A DNA stretch of 64,000 bases from Desulfamplus sp964425195 (GCA_964425195.1 CAYRLG010000014.1:1-64000), one strand, 5' to 3'. Numbered from the stretch's first letter, positions 17,894-27,102 are shown. A program made the numbers and translations. The notes: generated by a model not told the origin, from the letters alone.

Positions 17894-18110
17894 ACATCTT
17901 AATTCAACTTCACATATTAACTGTTTACTCTTTAAATGTTTCGGTCAAATTTATGTGGGGCACTACTTATCCCAAATTAAAAATGAAGTCAACTTAAAAA
18001 GAATCATCTTCCAGCAATTTTCATTTAGATAACTATTTTATGTAACGTATTGCAACTTATTCTTAGTCCAGTAATTGATTTAGAGTTAAAAATTAAACAA
18101 TGATTTAACT

Positions 18111-18407
18111 TTAGAAACTCTGTGAATAGATGCAAAAGACAATAAATGGAGCTGCAATAAAAAAGATAAGCCAGACAGATACTTGAAAAATAAGCTCTTT
18201 AATGGAGTCAATTTTAAGATCGATGTTTCTTATGCGTATCTGCTCCAAAGATTTAATATTATCCAACGAGTAGTTTTTCAGCTTATCCCCCCTTATTTTT
18301 CCACTCTTTTTGATAACCCACCCAATCAGAGAGACGATAAGCACTGCGGAAGGATAAAAAAGAATCAATATCCAGAAAAAAACCATTATTAATACTAAAG
18401 AGACCAT
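18111..18407 (-). CDS. Small hypothetical membrane protein
   Basis: A 98-residue frame with a strongly hydrophobic N-terminal helix (residues 1-31), a basic and polar middle (about 32-68, Lys/Asp/Ile-rich) and a second hydrophobic helix (about 69-95). This suggests two membrane segments linked by a cytoplasmic loop. No family is recognised. The start is uncertain because no clear ribosome binding site precedes the ATG. It sits alone on the minus strand, upstream of tRNA-Leu and downstream of the nifU-like gene. Confidence 0.5.
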   Translation of the reverse strand: MVSLVLIMVFFWILILFYPSAVLIVSLIGWVIKKSGKIRGDKLKNYSLDNIKSLEQIRIRNIDLKIDSIKELIFQVSVWLIFFIAAPFIVFCIYSQSF

Positions 18408-18549
18408 AAAACAACTTTACTGCCTTTAGAATCTTTTTAAATATTAACTTTTCATTCATTTTACATGCTACATATAATGTTTAAAAAGGCTCTTAATCAA
18501 TCTGTGTTGGGTATTAAGATAGATAAATATATCTGTCTATTTTTATATC

Positions 18550-19113
18550 TTATGCTTCTGCAAGAAGCGATTGTACAATCTCTTCTATCTTTTCTACACA
18601 TTTTCCACACCCACCACCAGCTTTTACATAGAAAGTAACATCTTCTGCTGATTTAAGGTTATTTTGTTTAACTGTTTCAATTATTTCAAGATCAGTTACA
18701 CCAAAACATTCACATACAGTATTGCCAGGTTTTTCAAGTATCTCAATCCCCTTGTATGCTCGTATAGCTTTACGTAAAGCATCTTGACCCATTACTGAAC
18801 AGTGCATCTTCTCTTTTGGAAGACCGCCAAGATAATCAGCAATATCATCGTTTGTAACTTTCTCCGCATCTTCAAGAGTCATACCTTTCACAATTTCTGT
18901 TAATGCAGATGACGAAGCAACCGCACTTGCACACCCAAATGTCATAAAACTTGCATCAACAATCCTGCCGTTGTCGTTAATCTTTAGAAAGAGTTTCAAG
19001 GCATCACCACAAGATAGTGAACCAGTTTCACCAACTGCGTTTGCATCTTTCATCTCACCCACATTTCTTGGATTCAGGAAATGATCCTTGACTTTATCAT
19101 TATATTCCCACAT
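18550..19113 (-). CDS. nifU: NifU-like iron-sulfur scaffold (IscU domain plus BFD-like [2Fe-2S] domain)
   Basis: This 187-residue protein begins with an IscU/NifU-N scaffold domain (about 1-125). Its three cluster-assembly cysteines are visible in LSCGDA, FGCASA and MHCSVM. A BFD-like [2Fe-2S] domain follows (about 130-187) with Cys-x-Cys in CECFGV and Cys-x2-Cys in GGGCGKC. It lacks the C-terminal Nfu domain of full-length NifU (about 280-300 residues) but fits the shorter two-domain form common in anaerobes. It would build and hand over iron-sulfur clusters. No cysteine desulfurase gene lies within view; the flanking genes are unrelated. A ribosome binding site (AAAAGGAG) precedes the start. 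Confidence 0.9.
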   Translation of the reverse strand: MWEYNDKVKDHFLNPRNVGEMKDANAVGETGSLSCGDALKLFLKINDNGRIVDASFMTFGCASAVASSSALTEIVKGMTLEDAEKVTNDDIADYLGGLPKEKMHCSVMGQDALRKAIRAYKGIEILEKPGNTVCECFGVTDLEIIETVKQNNLKSAEDVTFYVKAGGGCGKCVEKIEEIVQSLLAEA

Positions 19114-19303
19114 ATTTTTTCTCCTTTTACACCTTTGAAGGTACAGTTATTTTTTCGTTTAAACAGCTCTTAAATAGATTATAAAAATAGAACACTATAA
19201 GATGTTGTCAACTGAATAAACCATGTTGCTTATAGTAAAAAACAGCTATAGTAACTTAACATAACTACAAAACTTAAACCAAAAACTCAAAGGAAATTTA
19301 GAT

Positions 19304-20182
19304 ATGCAGATATTACCAAGCAGTGCTGTTGTGGGGTTTATAGGAACTGGAGTAATGGGCAGTAGCATGGCTACTCATATTCTTAATGCTGGATACAAGC
19401 TACATGTTTATAGCCGTACCAGAGCAAAAGCTGACGCAATCTGCAAAAAAGGAGCTATTTGGGAAGAGAGTACTTTACAGATTGCAAAAAAATGTAATGT
19501 TATTATTACAATTGTAGGATTTCCTGTAGATGTTGAGGATATCTACCTTAAACCAGATGGTATTATTGAAAATGCACAACCAGAGACAATAGTTATTGAT
19601 ATGACAACCTCAAGCCCATTGCTTGCGGTTAAAATATATGAAGCCTCACAAAAACACTCTATTCACTCTTTAGATGCCCCTGTATCAGGTGGCGATGTTG
19701 GAGCGTTAAATGCCTCTTTATCAATAATGGTTGGTGGCGATAGAGAGGTATTTAACGCTACTATGCCACTTTTTGAGATAATGGGGAAAAATATTCAGCA
19801 TCAGGGAAGAGCTGGCAGTGGACAGCACACAAAGATGGTAAATCAGATATCTATTGCAGCAGGAATGGTTGGGTTATGCGAATCTCTTGCATACTGTAAA
19901 AAATCGGGGCTTGATCCTGAGATTGTCCTAAAAAGTATTGGAACAGGTGCTGCGGCAAGCTGGACATTGAACAATCTTGGTCCAAGAATAATAAAAGGAG
20001 ATTTTGCACCCGGGTTTTATGTTAGACATTTTATTAAAGATATGGCTATTGCTCTTGAGTCTGCAAAGGAGATGGGGCTTGATCTACCCGGTCTTGCACT
20101 TGCAAAGTCTCTTTACGATAAACTTGTAGAAAAAGGCCATGAGTATGATGGAACTCAAGCTCTATACAAGTTGTTTGTTTAA
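19304..20182 (+). CDS. 3-hydroxyisobutyrate/beta-hydroxyacid dehydrogenase family oxidoreductase
   Basis: A 292-residue NAD(P)-dependent dehydrogenase. The Rossmann signature GFIGTGVMGSSMA sits at residues 12-24. The substrate-binding segment DAPVSGGDVGALNASL is near 123-138. The catalytic Lys lies in HTKMVNQ near residue 172. These are the four landmark regions of the beta-hydroxyacid dehydrogenase family (MmsB, GarR, GlxR). It would interconvert a 3-hydroxyacid and its semialdehyde. The exact substrate is open: 3-hydroxyisobutyrate, tartronate semialdehyde or succinic semialdehyde are candidates. The stop overlaps that of the convergent gene by four bases. Confidence 0.85.
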   Translation: MQILPSSAVVGFIGTGVMGSSMATHILNAGYKLHVYSRTRAKADAICKKGAIWEESTLQIAKKCNVIITIVGFPVDVEDIYLKPDGIIENAQPETIVIDMTTSSPLLAVKIYEASQKHSIHSLDAPVSGGDVGALNASLSIMVGGDREVFNATMPLFEIMGKNIQHQGRAGSGQHTKMVNQISIAAGMVGLCESLAYCKKSGLDPEIVLKSIGTGAAASWTLNNLGPRIIKGDFAPGFYVRHFIKDMAIALESAKEMGLDLPGLALAKSLYDKLVEKGHEYDGTQALYKLFV

Positions 20183-20802
20183 TTCATCTGTTTTAAAAGA
20201 GCTTCTGAGCTTATTATGTAATAGACTCTTCCTGATTGTGGCACCACTTTTCCACTACTATTTGCTGAGATATCTTTAGTAATAGGAATTTCGCTTTGAA
20301 GTTTTACTGTTCCAAGAATGGTCAAGATATCTTGTCTGTTCTTTACTTGCTGCTTTGCTGCTTCAAATTGATCAGAACTATATTTTCCATATTCTCCATA
20401 AGCCCAATAGACTATTTTGTCATGAGCATATAAAGTTGGATCTTTAAATTGTAGAACAAGAGAGCCAAGTATATCTCTAACTCTCTGCTGAGAGGCATCC
20501 TCAACAGCTTGAAACATAATAAGAACTCTATCAGTTTTACTGTCTGCAACTATGTTCAACTCTCTATCTTTAAATTTGTAGATACCAGAAGTTTCAGATG
20601 GAAGAGGGTTTGTTTTTGCTATCTTTTTCTGAAAATCAGTAAGTTGTGCCCCAAGTGTGTAGCCAAGCCAGTTAATTTCAAGAGATTCAACCTTTGCGTA
20701 AATATCTGCAACAGTTTCCTTAGAGTGTGAGATGTTGCTAAAAGGAGTTGTAAAACCAGTAAGAGATGCGAGCATAATAATCGAGCATAAATACTTAAAC
20801 AA
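20179..20802 (-). CDS. Periplasmic hypothetical protein at the end of the cytochrome operon
   Basis: I place the start at a TTG (20802-20800), because AAGGAG lies nine bases upstream. The upstream in-frame ATG at 20865 would need translation through a 12-bp hairpin. This gives about 207 residues with a signal peptide (MFKYLCSIIMLASLTGF..., cleavage near residues 20-27). The mature part has a mixed alpha/beta pattern, a GYTLGAQL segment and no haem motifs or cysteines. I do not recognise a family. It is the last minus-strand gene after the octaheme cytochrome gene, which suggests an accessory role for that system, but the hairpin between them may separate its expression. Confidence 0.65.
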   Translation of the reverse strand: MFKYLCSIIMLASLTGFTTPFSNISHSKETVADIYAKVESLEINWLGYTLGAQLTDFQKKIAKTNPLPSETSGIYKFKDRELNIVADSKTDRVLIMFQAVEDASQQRVRDILGSLVLQFKDPTLYAHDKIVYWAYGEYGKYSSDQFEAAKQQVKNRQDILTILGTVKLQSEIPITKDISANSSGKVVPQSGRVYYIISSEALLKQMN

Positions 20803-20818
20803 AATGGAGTTCTCCTTG

Positions 20819-20859
20819 AAACATAGAGGGTAACCTAAAAAGGGCTGCCCTCTATGTTT
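20819..20859 (-). terminator. 12-bp hairpin between the octaheme cytochrome and the last operon gene
   Basis: AAACATAGAGGG (20819-20830) and CCCTCTATGTTT (20848-20859) form a perfect stem with a 17-base loop. It lies 28 bases after the cytochrome stop. It may terminate most cytochrome transcripts or stabilise their 3' end, and it favours the downstream TTG start for the next gene. Confidence 0.6.
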
Positions 20860-20886
20860 AGTCAATATTGCTAATTACAATAAATA

Positions 20887-22476
20887 TTACTGGTTATAAC
20901 GGAGTTTACGCTCTTCTTGAATCAGTTTCATAGTATCTTCACTACCACCTGTTTGTATCCATAGATGTTCAGGTTTTGCAAGAAGCTCTTTTATATATTT
21001 TTTATATTTTTCTCCTTGACCTGCATGGTCTGCAAGCTCTTGAACTTCTGGCAAAAATTCGTGGTAGAAGTTGCGAGATACCTCATACATTCCATGCCAA
21101 TGTGTATAATCAGGTGCTTGCATTGCAGCAGCCATTCTTGCTCTTCTACCTTCATGATGCCAAACTTCAAACCATGTATAACCAAGTTTGTGCTGAAATC
21201 CGCTGTTTTTTAAAATTCCATCTTTGGTTAGCATATCAATGAGTTCTGTTCCGGGTTTTGCAAATTTATCGTTGTATAGCGTTACAAGTTCATCAAATTG
21301 GCTATAGAAATCATTAATATGGTTGATTCCATGGCAAGATTTACAAACTTCCTGCATTTTAGCTCGTCTCTCCTGCCACGATACAACGCTTGCTATTGTT
21401 TTTTCAGCCATAATTTTGTTTAGCTTATCACCCTCTCTTACATAGGACTTAGAAGTTATCTTCTGTCCAGCTCTTGGAGGAATATCTCCCGGGACATCAG
21501 TTACTGTACCATCTGTGAATGTTACACGATTCAATTTTGAAGAGATTGGAGCTCGTAAATTCCATGAGATTCTATCGCCTACATTATGGCTATTTTTTGC
21601 AACTGCACCGTTAAGTTTAACGTAAGCTCCCATGTGGCAAGTGGAGCAGGTTGGGGCTGCATTGTAGTCATCGCCAAGAACCCAATGACCATCTTTCATA
21701 ATGTTCATGCCTTCAGGTCCTGCCCCTTTGTCTGCTGTAAAGTAGGCAATACCGTGTTTTGACTCCTCATAAATCTCTTTTTGTGGGTGATCTGGTCCAA
21801 GATGGCACTTTCCACAGTTTTCGGGTTGCCTTCCAGCACTCGCTCTAAATGAATGTTTTGGGTGGCAAGCGTTACACGCACCTTTTGACCCGTCAGGGTT
21901 AATACGACCAATTCCTGAGTTTGGAAATGTGTTATGATCCATCTGTGGAGCATCTGTCTTTGATCTTAAAGGCTTTCCATCTTTATCCCGTTTTAAAGTA
22001 ATTATAGAGCCATGACACTGCCAGCAGCCGCTGTGCATATTTGCCTTATTCTCCGGCATACCGCCAATCACCTCTGCAAGCATATTATCAAGAGATGCCA
22101 TTATCTCACCAGCAGTTGCATGGTGTGAATTTGCCATCTCTTTTGCTTCTGGCTCGTGGCACTTTGAGCAGTCATTTGGCGAAAGTATAGCTTTAATAAA
22201 AGCCCCTTCGTGCATATAACCAGTCTCATCCCCTGCTTCTGCTGCATGGCAGTTGTAGCAACCAACTTGACCCTCTTTAGCGGCAGCATGTGCTGATGCT
22301 TCCCACTGCTTGACTAATGATTTATTCTCTTTAAGATGGCAGGTAATACATTTTTTGTTCATCTCTTGAACCTTTGGATTTTTAACATCAAAAGACTCTT
22401 GAGTTAATCCAAAGGCAGTTCCTGATGCTATGAGACTCATAGCTGAAAAGATTGTAAGCATTTTTTTAAAAGCCAT
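20887..22476 (-). CDS. Octaheme c-type cytochrome of the hydroxylamine oxidoreductase (HAO) family
   Basis: This 529-residue secreted cytochrome has a signal peptide (about residues 1-22) and eight Cys-x2-Cys-His haem motifs: CITCH, CYNCH, CSKCH, CWQCH, CNACH, CGKCH, CSTCH and CKSCH. The segment GDRISWNLRAP after the seventh motif and the stretch APDYTHWHGMYEVSRNFY near the C-terminus are typical of the HAO family rather than of NrfA or tetrathionate reductase. In nitrifiers HAO oxidises hydroxylamine. Homologues without the catalytic tyrosine crosslink reduce nitrite or hydroxylamine. Here the partner genes are a quinone-linked NrfD/NrfC-like module, so a reductive role is inferred. The gene begins one base after the nrfD stop. 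Confidence 0.85.
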   Translation of the reverse strand: MAFKKMLTIFSAMSLIASGTAFGLTQESFDVKNPKVQEMNKKCITCHLKENKSLVKQWEASAHAAAKEGQVGCYNCHAAEAGDETGYMHEGAFIKAILSPNDCSKCHEPEAKEMANSHHATAGEIMASLDNMLAEVIGGMPENKANMHSGCWQCHGSIITLKRDKDGKPLRSKTDAPQMDHNTFPNSGIGRINPDGSKGACNACHPKHSFRASAGRQPENCGKCHLGPDHPQKEIYEESKHGIAYFTADKGAGPEGMNIMKDGHWVLGDDYNAAPTCSTCHMGAYVKLNGAVAKNSHNVGDRISWNLRAPISSKLNRVTFTDGTVTDVPGDIPPRAGQKITSKSYVREGDKLNKIMAEKTIASVVSWQERRAKMQEVCKSCHGINHINDFYSQFDELVTLYNDKFAKPGTELIDMLTKDGILKNSGFQHKLGYTWFEVWHHEGRRARMAAAMQAPDYTHWHGMYEVSRNFYHEFLPEVQELADHAGQGEKYKKYIKELLAKPEHLWIQTGGSEDTMKLIQEERKLRYNQ

Positions 22477-22477
22477 A

Positions 22478-23701
22478 CTAATTTCCTCCCGTTTTTATTA
22501 CTGATTTACTTGAAATAGTGCCTCTTATCTCCTCTGCCCAGAATGGAAAAATTTTTCCAAGCACGTAAAGTATTGCAAATGGGATAAGCATTATTAGAAT
22601 AACTGCTAAAATCCCCTCTTTGTCAAACCACTCAGGATGAAACTCTGTGTATCCTCTTGCACTTTTAGACATAAGCTGCCCGCCAATAACGACATTCCAT
22701 CTCATAATAAAAACTTGTAGCAGCAAAACTGCAGATACAATGCTGGAAATTAGCAGATAGATCGAGTCTCTCATTTTAATAAAAGCCATAAAGCCTAAAA
22801 GTATCAGTGGAATTACAGAGCATATTTTAATCTGCCAAAGCCAAAATGAGCTTGCAAGAGGACCATTTAAAAGCCCTTCAACCATGTGGTGATAACCAGT
22901 TTTTAGATATGAGTGAGAAAACACCTCAAGCATTTCAAATGAGAATGCAAGTATAAAAAATCCTGTCAAAGTTTTAATGCAGGTTTTAATGCACTCAGCA
23001 TCAATGGATAGACCGCCGATTTTTCTTATCAAAATATAAGCAAGAACAATTGCAGAGATTCCAGATACACAAGCAGAAAAGAGAAAAATTACAGGCATGA
23101 GAGGTGTTGACCATGTTGGATTTGCCTTAACTCCTCCAAATATGAATCCAACATAGCCATGAAGAACTGCAGCAACTGGTATTCCAAGCCCGACAAGAAA
23201 TCGTATAATTTTTCCGTCAAGCTCAAGAGCTTTTTTAGATAGATCATCGCTGTCAAAAGTTAAGGCACGATACAAGAGCTTCATGTAGCCTTTAGCTTTT
23301 TTACCACGTTCAACTAAATTAGGGCGATAGACAAAAAGAACGATAAATGAGAGTACACCCATTGAGACCGCATAAATATAGCCAAATCCAGCCATTGCAG
23401 AACTTGGGCTTGGAGTTAGAAGCATGTTGAAGTTTCGTTCTGGTCTGCCAAGATGAAGAAGAAGGGGTAAAGTAGCACAGCAAAGAAATGCAAATGCAAA
23501 CAAAAGAGAGAACCTTGCAACAGGCTTTAAACTCTTGACATCAAACAGATAGTATAGTGCAGCAATGATAAAAGCTCCATCAACTAACCCTGTGATATAT
23601 GGATAGAGAACAATCATCATACTCCAATGGACATGAAGATCGTTGGGGAAGACATAATTGGAGAGCAGCATTGATGCTCCGTGACTCATTTCATTGGTCA
23701 T
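22478..23701 (-). CDS. NrfD/PsrC-like quinone-interacting membrane subunit
   Basis: A 407-residue protein with about ten hydrophobic segments, matching the NrfD/PsrC family that exchanges electrons with menaquinone. The N-terminal part has WSMMIVLYPYITGLVDGAFI, then LLHLGRPERNFNMLLTPSPSSAMAGFGYIY, a pattern typical of the group. Lying between the iron-sulfur subunit gene and the octaheme cytochrome gene, it would hand electrons between the quinone pool and periplasmic cytochromes. No molybdopterin catalytic subunit, which often accompanies this family, is encoded here. In the E. coli Nrf system the same module feeds the nitrite reductase. Confidence 0.86.
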   Translation of the reverse strand: MTNEMSHGASMLLSNYVFPNDLHVHWSMMIVLYPYITGLVDGAFIIAALYYLFDVKSLKPVARFSLLFAFAFLCCATLPLLLHLGRPERNFNMLLTPSPSSAMAGFGYIYAVSMGVLSFIVLFVYRPNLVERGKKAKGYMKLLYRALTFDSDDLSKKALELDGKIIRFLVGLGIPVAAVLHGYVGFIFGGVKANPTWSTPLMPVIFLFSACVSGISAIVLAYILIRKIGGLSIDAECIKTCIKTLTGFFILAFSFEMLEVFSHSYLKTGYHHMVEGLLNGPLASSFWLWQIKICSVIPLILLGFMAFIKMRDSIYLLISSIVSAVLLLQVFIMRWNVVIGGQLMSKSARGYTEFHPEWFDKEGILAVILIMLIPFAILYVLGKIFPFWAEEIRGTISSKSVIKTGGN

Positions 23702-23792
23702 ATCGTCTCCTTTGATTTACTCTTTATATAGTTATCATTGCCATTAGATAACCTACAATTTTTAGAGTATGTCAATTCAGTTTTGATATTCA

Positions 23793-24722
23793 TCAGACCA
23801 CCTCTAAACGTTGCCCCATATAATATAGAGCGGGTAAAGTCCCCATTGACTGTTTAAGCACTGTTAAGACTCCCGGACCTTTGAGTATTTTATAGACTTC
23901 AGAACTTTCATCATTAAGGCTACCAAATTTCCTTGCTCCAGTTGGGCAGACTTCAACACATGCTGGTAAAAGCCCCTTTCTGATACGGTGATAACACCAT
24001 GTACACTTTTCAACAGTCTTATGGAGAGGATGTATAAACCTTACAGAGTATGGACACGCTTGAATACAGTATGCACACCCAACACACCTATCGCTATCAA
24101 CAAGAACAAAACCATCTGGCGATGTAAAAGTTGCCCCTACAGGACAGACCTGAACGCACGGTGCCTCTTTACACATATTGCAAAGTTTTGGAACAAAAAA
24201 AGTGTCTCTTGCATCAATTGGGATATCGGTTCTGGGTTTTTGATAACCATCAAGTCCTCCATTTGGGCAATCCACATAGATCTGATCATCAAAATCTTTG
24301 ACATAACGCTCAACCCATGTTCTGTAGTTGCCATCAGGAACATTATACTCTCGTTTGTCTGCAACACAACATGAACCGCAGCCGATACATCTTGTTATAT
24401 CAACAATAAAAGCAAATTTTTGTTTGTGTAGATCATATTTTTGCTCTCTTATTCCGGGTATCTCTTCAGGTAATTTAACTGTAGGATCAGATAAGGATAA
24501 TCCATCGTTAGAGTTTATCCCTGGAGTATCCATTGGAAATAGAAGAAAAAGTGACCCCGCGATAGCTCCATTTAGAACCTTTTTAATAAAATCTCTTTTA
24601 TCCATATCAGGCGGAGCTTCTACAAATTTTCCTTTAAATTCTGTTAGGCTGGTTAGAGTCTCTTTTGATGAGACGATTGAGCATAAGTTCTCTTTACTGT
24701 TTGAAGAGTGTTCCATTTTCAT
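23793..24722 (-). CDS. Four-cluster ferredoxin-like subunit (NrfC/PsrB family)
   Basis: This 309-residue electron-transfer subunit has four cysteine clusters: CIGCGSC, CNMCKEAPCVQVCP, CVGCAYCIQACP and CTWCYHRIRKGLLPACVEVCP. These could hold up to four [4Fe-4S] centres, as in NrfC and PsrB. Near residues 40-64 a Tat-like stretch (KRDFIKK and then a hydrophobic core) suggests export folded to the periplasm, though it has Lys-Arg instead of two Arg and lies unusually far from the start. An internal start at Met40 is possible. The gene overlaps the tetraheme cytochrome gene by four bases (ATGA). Confidence 0.88.
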   Translation of the reverse strand: MKMEHSSNSKENLCSIVSSKETLTSLTEFKGKFVEAPPDMDKRDFIKKVLNGAIAGSLFLLFPMDTPGINSNDGLSLSDPTVKLPEEIPGIREQKYDLHKQKFAFIVDITRCIGCGSCCVADKREYNVPDGNYRTWVERYVKDFDDQIYVDCPNGGLDGYQKPRTDIPIDARDTFFVPKLCNMCKEAPCVQVCPVGATFTSPDGFVLVDSDRCVGCAYCIQACPYSVRFIHPLHKTVEKCTWCYHRIRKGLLPACVEVCPTGARKFGSLNDESSEVYKILKGPGVLTVLKQSMGTLPALYYMGQRLEVV

Positions 24723-25255
24723 GATTTTTCCTCCATCAAACCTGTGATCTTTTTTGCTTCATTTATATATTTAAGTGGCGAATGGACATGGTGGCATTGG
24801 TTGCAGGTATGGGTCAATTTTACATTTTGAGCTTTAAGGTGGTCGGGCATTCCAACAGTTTTGATTACTATTGTGGAGCGTGCCTTAATTTCAGTATTGT
24901 GACATCTTAAACAGAGAGTTGTTATCTCATCTCCTTTCTTAACAGGAAGTTCAGCTATTTTTTTTCCATGGTTTACGTGATCTGAGTATGTGCCATGACA
25001 AAACTCACAAGATATTGTTTTATGCTCACCTTTTAGATGCAGTTTAGATTCATAGGGGTGACATCCAAAACATGAGCTATTTGTTCCATGTCTTAAAACT
25101 CTTTGAGCCTCTTCTTCAATCGCATCTGCCCTGTAAGCACCATAGAGACCAAACGATTTAGGTATCAACTGTGCTTTTATAATAAATCCCCCCCCTGCCA
25201 TCACCACAACGCTTATCACTACCAAAATAATACGCAACGCATGTTTTGATATCAC
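24719..25255 (-). CDS. Membrane-anchored tetraheme cytochrome c
   Basis: A 178-residue protein with an N-terminal membrane anchor (about residues 7-27) and four haem motifs: CFGCH, CEFCH, CLRCH and CNQCH. The segment after the anchor (KSFGLYGAYRADAI) resembles small cytochrome partners of quinone-linked complexes. As the first gene of the operon it probably shuttles electrons between the NrfC/NrfD-like module and the octaheme HAO-like cytochrome, as NrfB does in enterobacteria. It has a clear ribosome binding site (AAGGAGG). Confidence 0.86.
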   Translation of the reverse strand: MISKHALRIILVVISVVVMAGGGFIIKAQLIPKSFGLYGAYRADAIEEEAQRVLRHGTNSSCFGCHPYESKLHLKGEHKTISCEFCHGTYSDHVNHGKKIAELPVKKGDEITTLCLRCHNTEIKARSTIVIKTVGMPDHLKAQNVKLTHTCNQCHHVHSPLKYINEAKKITGLMEEKS

Positions 25256-25352
25256 AAGACAACCTCCTTATAATATTAGTTAAATTTGGAATAGTTAGTG
25301 AGTTGTTTCCAACAAGGGGGGGCAAACTACTTGCATAAGTCCGGTTTAATAT

Positions 25353-26663
25353 TTAGACTCTGTATAGAAGTTTGGAGTTGACTCCACGCTCCTCCATTGG
25401 AACATAATGTCTTAAAGTCTCGCCAGTATATACCTGTCTTGGTCTGCTTATTCTCTGGTTAGGATCAAGAGCATCCTCTCGCCATTGTGCAATCCAACCC
25501 GGAAGCCTTCCAATCGCAAACATTACCGTAAACATATTAGTTGGGATTCTCATAGCACGTAGAACAATTCCGCTATAAAAATCAACATTAGGGTAGAGAT
25601 TTTTATCTTGAAAATAGCTGTCATTCAATGCTGCCTCTTCAAGCTCCATTGCAATATCCAGTAGAGAATCGTTAATCTGGAGTTTGTTGAGTATCCTGTG
25701 ACACATTTTTTTCATTATTTTGGCTCTTGGGTCGTAGGTTTTATAGACTCTATGACCAAATCCCATTAGTTTGCAAGGATCATTTTTATCTTTTGCCTTT
25801 TCAATCATTTGGGAAGGAGTCCAGTTGTTTTTCTCCATAGACTCTAACATCTGAATAACAGCCTGATTTGCCCCTCCATGCAGAGGTCCCCAAAGAGCAG
25901 AAATTCCAGCAGAAAGAGCAGCATAGATATTAACCTTCCCACTACCAACAACCCTTACAGCAGCAGTTGAACAGTTTTGTTCATGATCTGCATGAAGTAT
26001 CCAAAAGGCGTTAAGGGCATCTACAAGGTCTTGATCCATCTTATACGGAATAACAGGATTATCAAACATCATGTGTAAAAAATTGGCACAATAAGAGTAG
26101 TCTGGTCTTGGATATACAGGTACGTGTCCTCTTGAAATTCTATAAGCCATTGCAGCCATAGTTCTAACTTTAGAGATAATACGTAAAAATGTGCTATTTA
26201 CATCATCTTCTAAATCAACGAGTTCAGGATAAAAACTTCTAAGAGCATTTACCATAGCAGAGAGAATTCCCATAGGGTGTGCTTTGCTTGGGAAATTTTG
26301 ATAAAAAATCTTCATATCTTCATGAAGAAGAGAGAAATCGTTTAGCATAACGCTTGTTTTTGTAAGTGCAACTCTGTCAGGTAGATAGCCGTTAATAACA
26401 AGATAGGCTGTCTCTACAAAGGTCGATTTTTCGGCAAGCTCTTCAATCGGAATACCTCTATATCGTAAAATGCCCCTCTCTCCATCCATAAAGGTTATAG
26501 CACTTTTACAACTACCAGTATTGGCAAATCCAGGATCAAAAGTGATATGTCCAGTCTCTTGACGTAGTTTTCTTATGTCAATTGCTCTTTCACCTTCAGT
26601 TCCGATAACTATGGGAAGCTTATACTCCTTTCCATCAAGTGTAAGAGTTGCAAATTCAGTCAT
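25353..26663 (-). CDS. gltA: Citrate synthase
   Basis: This 436-residue enzyme condenses acetyl-CoA and oxaloacetate to citrate in the TCA cycle. The type II citrate synthase landmarks are present: LHADHEQNCSTAAVR (active-site His), GPLHGGANQAV (second His) and GFGHRVYKTYDPRAK, plus the catalytic Asp in VDFYSG near the C-terminus. The N-terminal beta domain is of the long (gram-negative, hexameric) form. It lies downstream of a FmdB zinc-ribbon gene on the same strand after a 100-base gap; no other TCA gene is adjacent. Confidence 0.96.
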   Translation of the reverse strand: MTEFATLTLDGKEYKLPIVIGTEGERAIDIRKLRQETGHITFDPGFANTGSCKSAITFMDGERGILRYRGIPIEELAEKSTFVETAYLVINGYLPDRVALTKTSVMLNDFSLLHEDMKIFYQNFPSKAHPMGILSAMVNALRSFYPELVDLEDDVNSTFLRIISKVRTMAAMAYRISRGHVPVYPRPDYSYCANFLHMMFDNPVIPYKMDQDLVDALNAFWILHADHEQNCSTAAVRVVGSGKVNIYAALSAGISALWGPLHGGANQAVIQMLESMEKNNWTPSQMIEKAKDKNDPCKLMGFGHRVYKTYDPRAKIMKKMCHRILNKLQINDSLLDIAMELEEAALNDSYFQDKNLYPNVDFYSGIVLRAMRIPTNMFTVMFAIGRLPGWIAQWREDALDPNQRISRPRQVYTGETLRHYVPMEERGVNSKLLYRV

Positions 26664-26763
26664 TTTTCTTTTTCACTCCTTTATTAACACCAACTTGTTA
26701 AATTTTTTCTATATTCATAATTCTCATCTATCTCTATGCACATCTGCACAGCCTTTATCTTGC

Positions 26764-27015
26764 TCAGGCTCTTGTTTCACCCGGAACCGTATATGTTGTA
26801 CATGAGCCGCTTGAGCAACTTCTTGTCTGTTTTCCAACTGCCTCATTTTTAGTAGCAACAGACCCACCCATCACGTAATTAGTTGCACTAACCACCCTCT
26901 CTACTGCAAAAGATGAACATTTAGGACATTTTATCTCTTTTTCATCATCTCCGCTCATAAAAAGTACCTCAAAAAACTCTTCGCAGTCTGAACATTTAAA
27001 TTCAAATATTGGCAT
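26764..27015 (-). CDS. FmdB-family zinc-ribbon protein
   Basis: An 83-residue protein beginning MPIFEFKCSDC with a second pair KCPKCSS, forming the zinc ribbon of the FmdB/CxxC_CxxC_SSSS family. The C-terminal part is Ser/Gly/Cys-rich (RSCSSGSC). The family is named from a regulator of formamide use in Methylophilus, but most members are uncharacterised. A ribosome binding site (AAAGGAG) precedes the start. Confidence 0.85.
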   Translation of the reverse strand: MPIFEFKCSDCEEFFEVLFMSGDDEKEIKCPKCSSFAVERVVSATNYVMGGSVATKNEAVGKQTRSCSSGSCTTYTVPGETRA

Positions 27016-27057
27016 TTAAAAAAACTCCTTTTAATACTTAATGTTTATTAATCTATG

Positions 27058-27085
27058 ACTATAATTTTTATATAAAAATTATAGT
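27058..27085. terminator. 28-bp palindrome after the proline racemase gene
   Basis: ACTATAATTTTTAT followed by its exact reverse complement (27058-27085) lies 18 bases beyond the racemase stop. An AU-rich hairpin here could end the GntR-racemase transcript; it could also be an operator for the FmdB gene. Confidence 0.5.
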
Positions 27086-27102
27086 GTTATCCTTCATATC
27101 CT

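Larger units (their letters stand above)
17505..18110. other. Intergenic region around the tRNA
   Basis: Apart from the palindrome, the tRNA and its terminator listed separately, about 300 bases upstream of korA and 217 bases beyond the tRNA show no convincing coding frame. Confidence 0.5.

Noticed and set aside
23988..24747. Frames antisense to the ferredoxin-like subunit
   Set aside because: They mirror the real minus-strand gene and show no family features.
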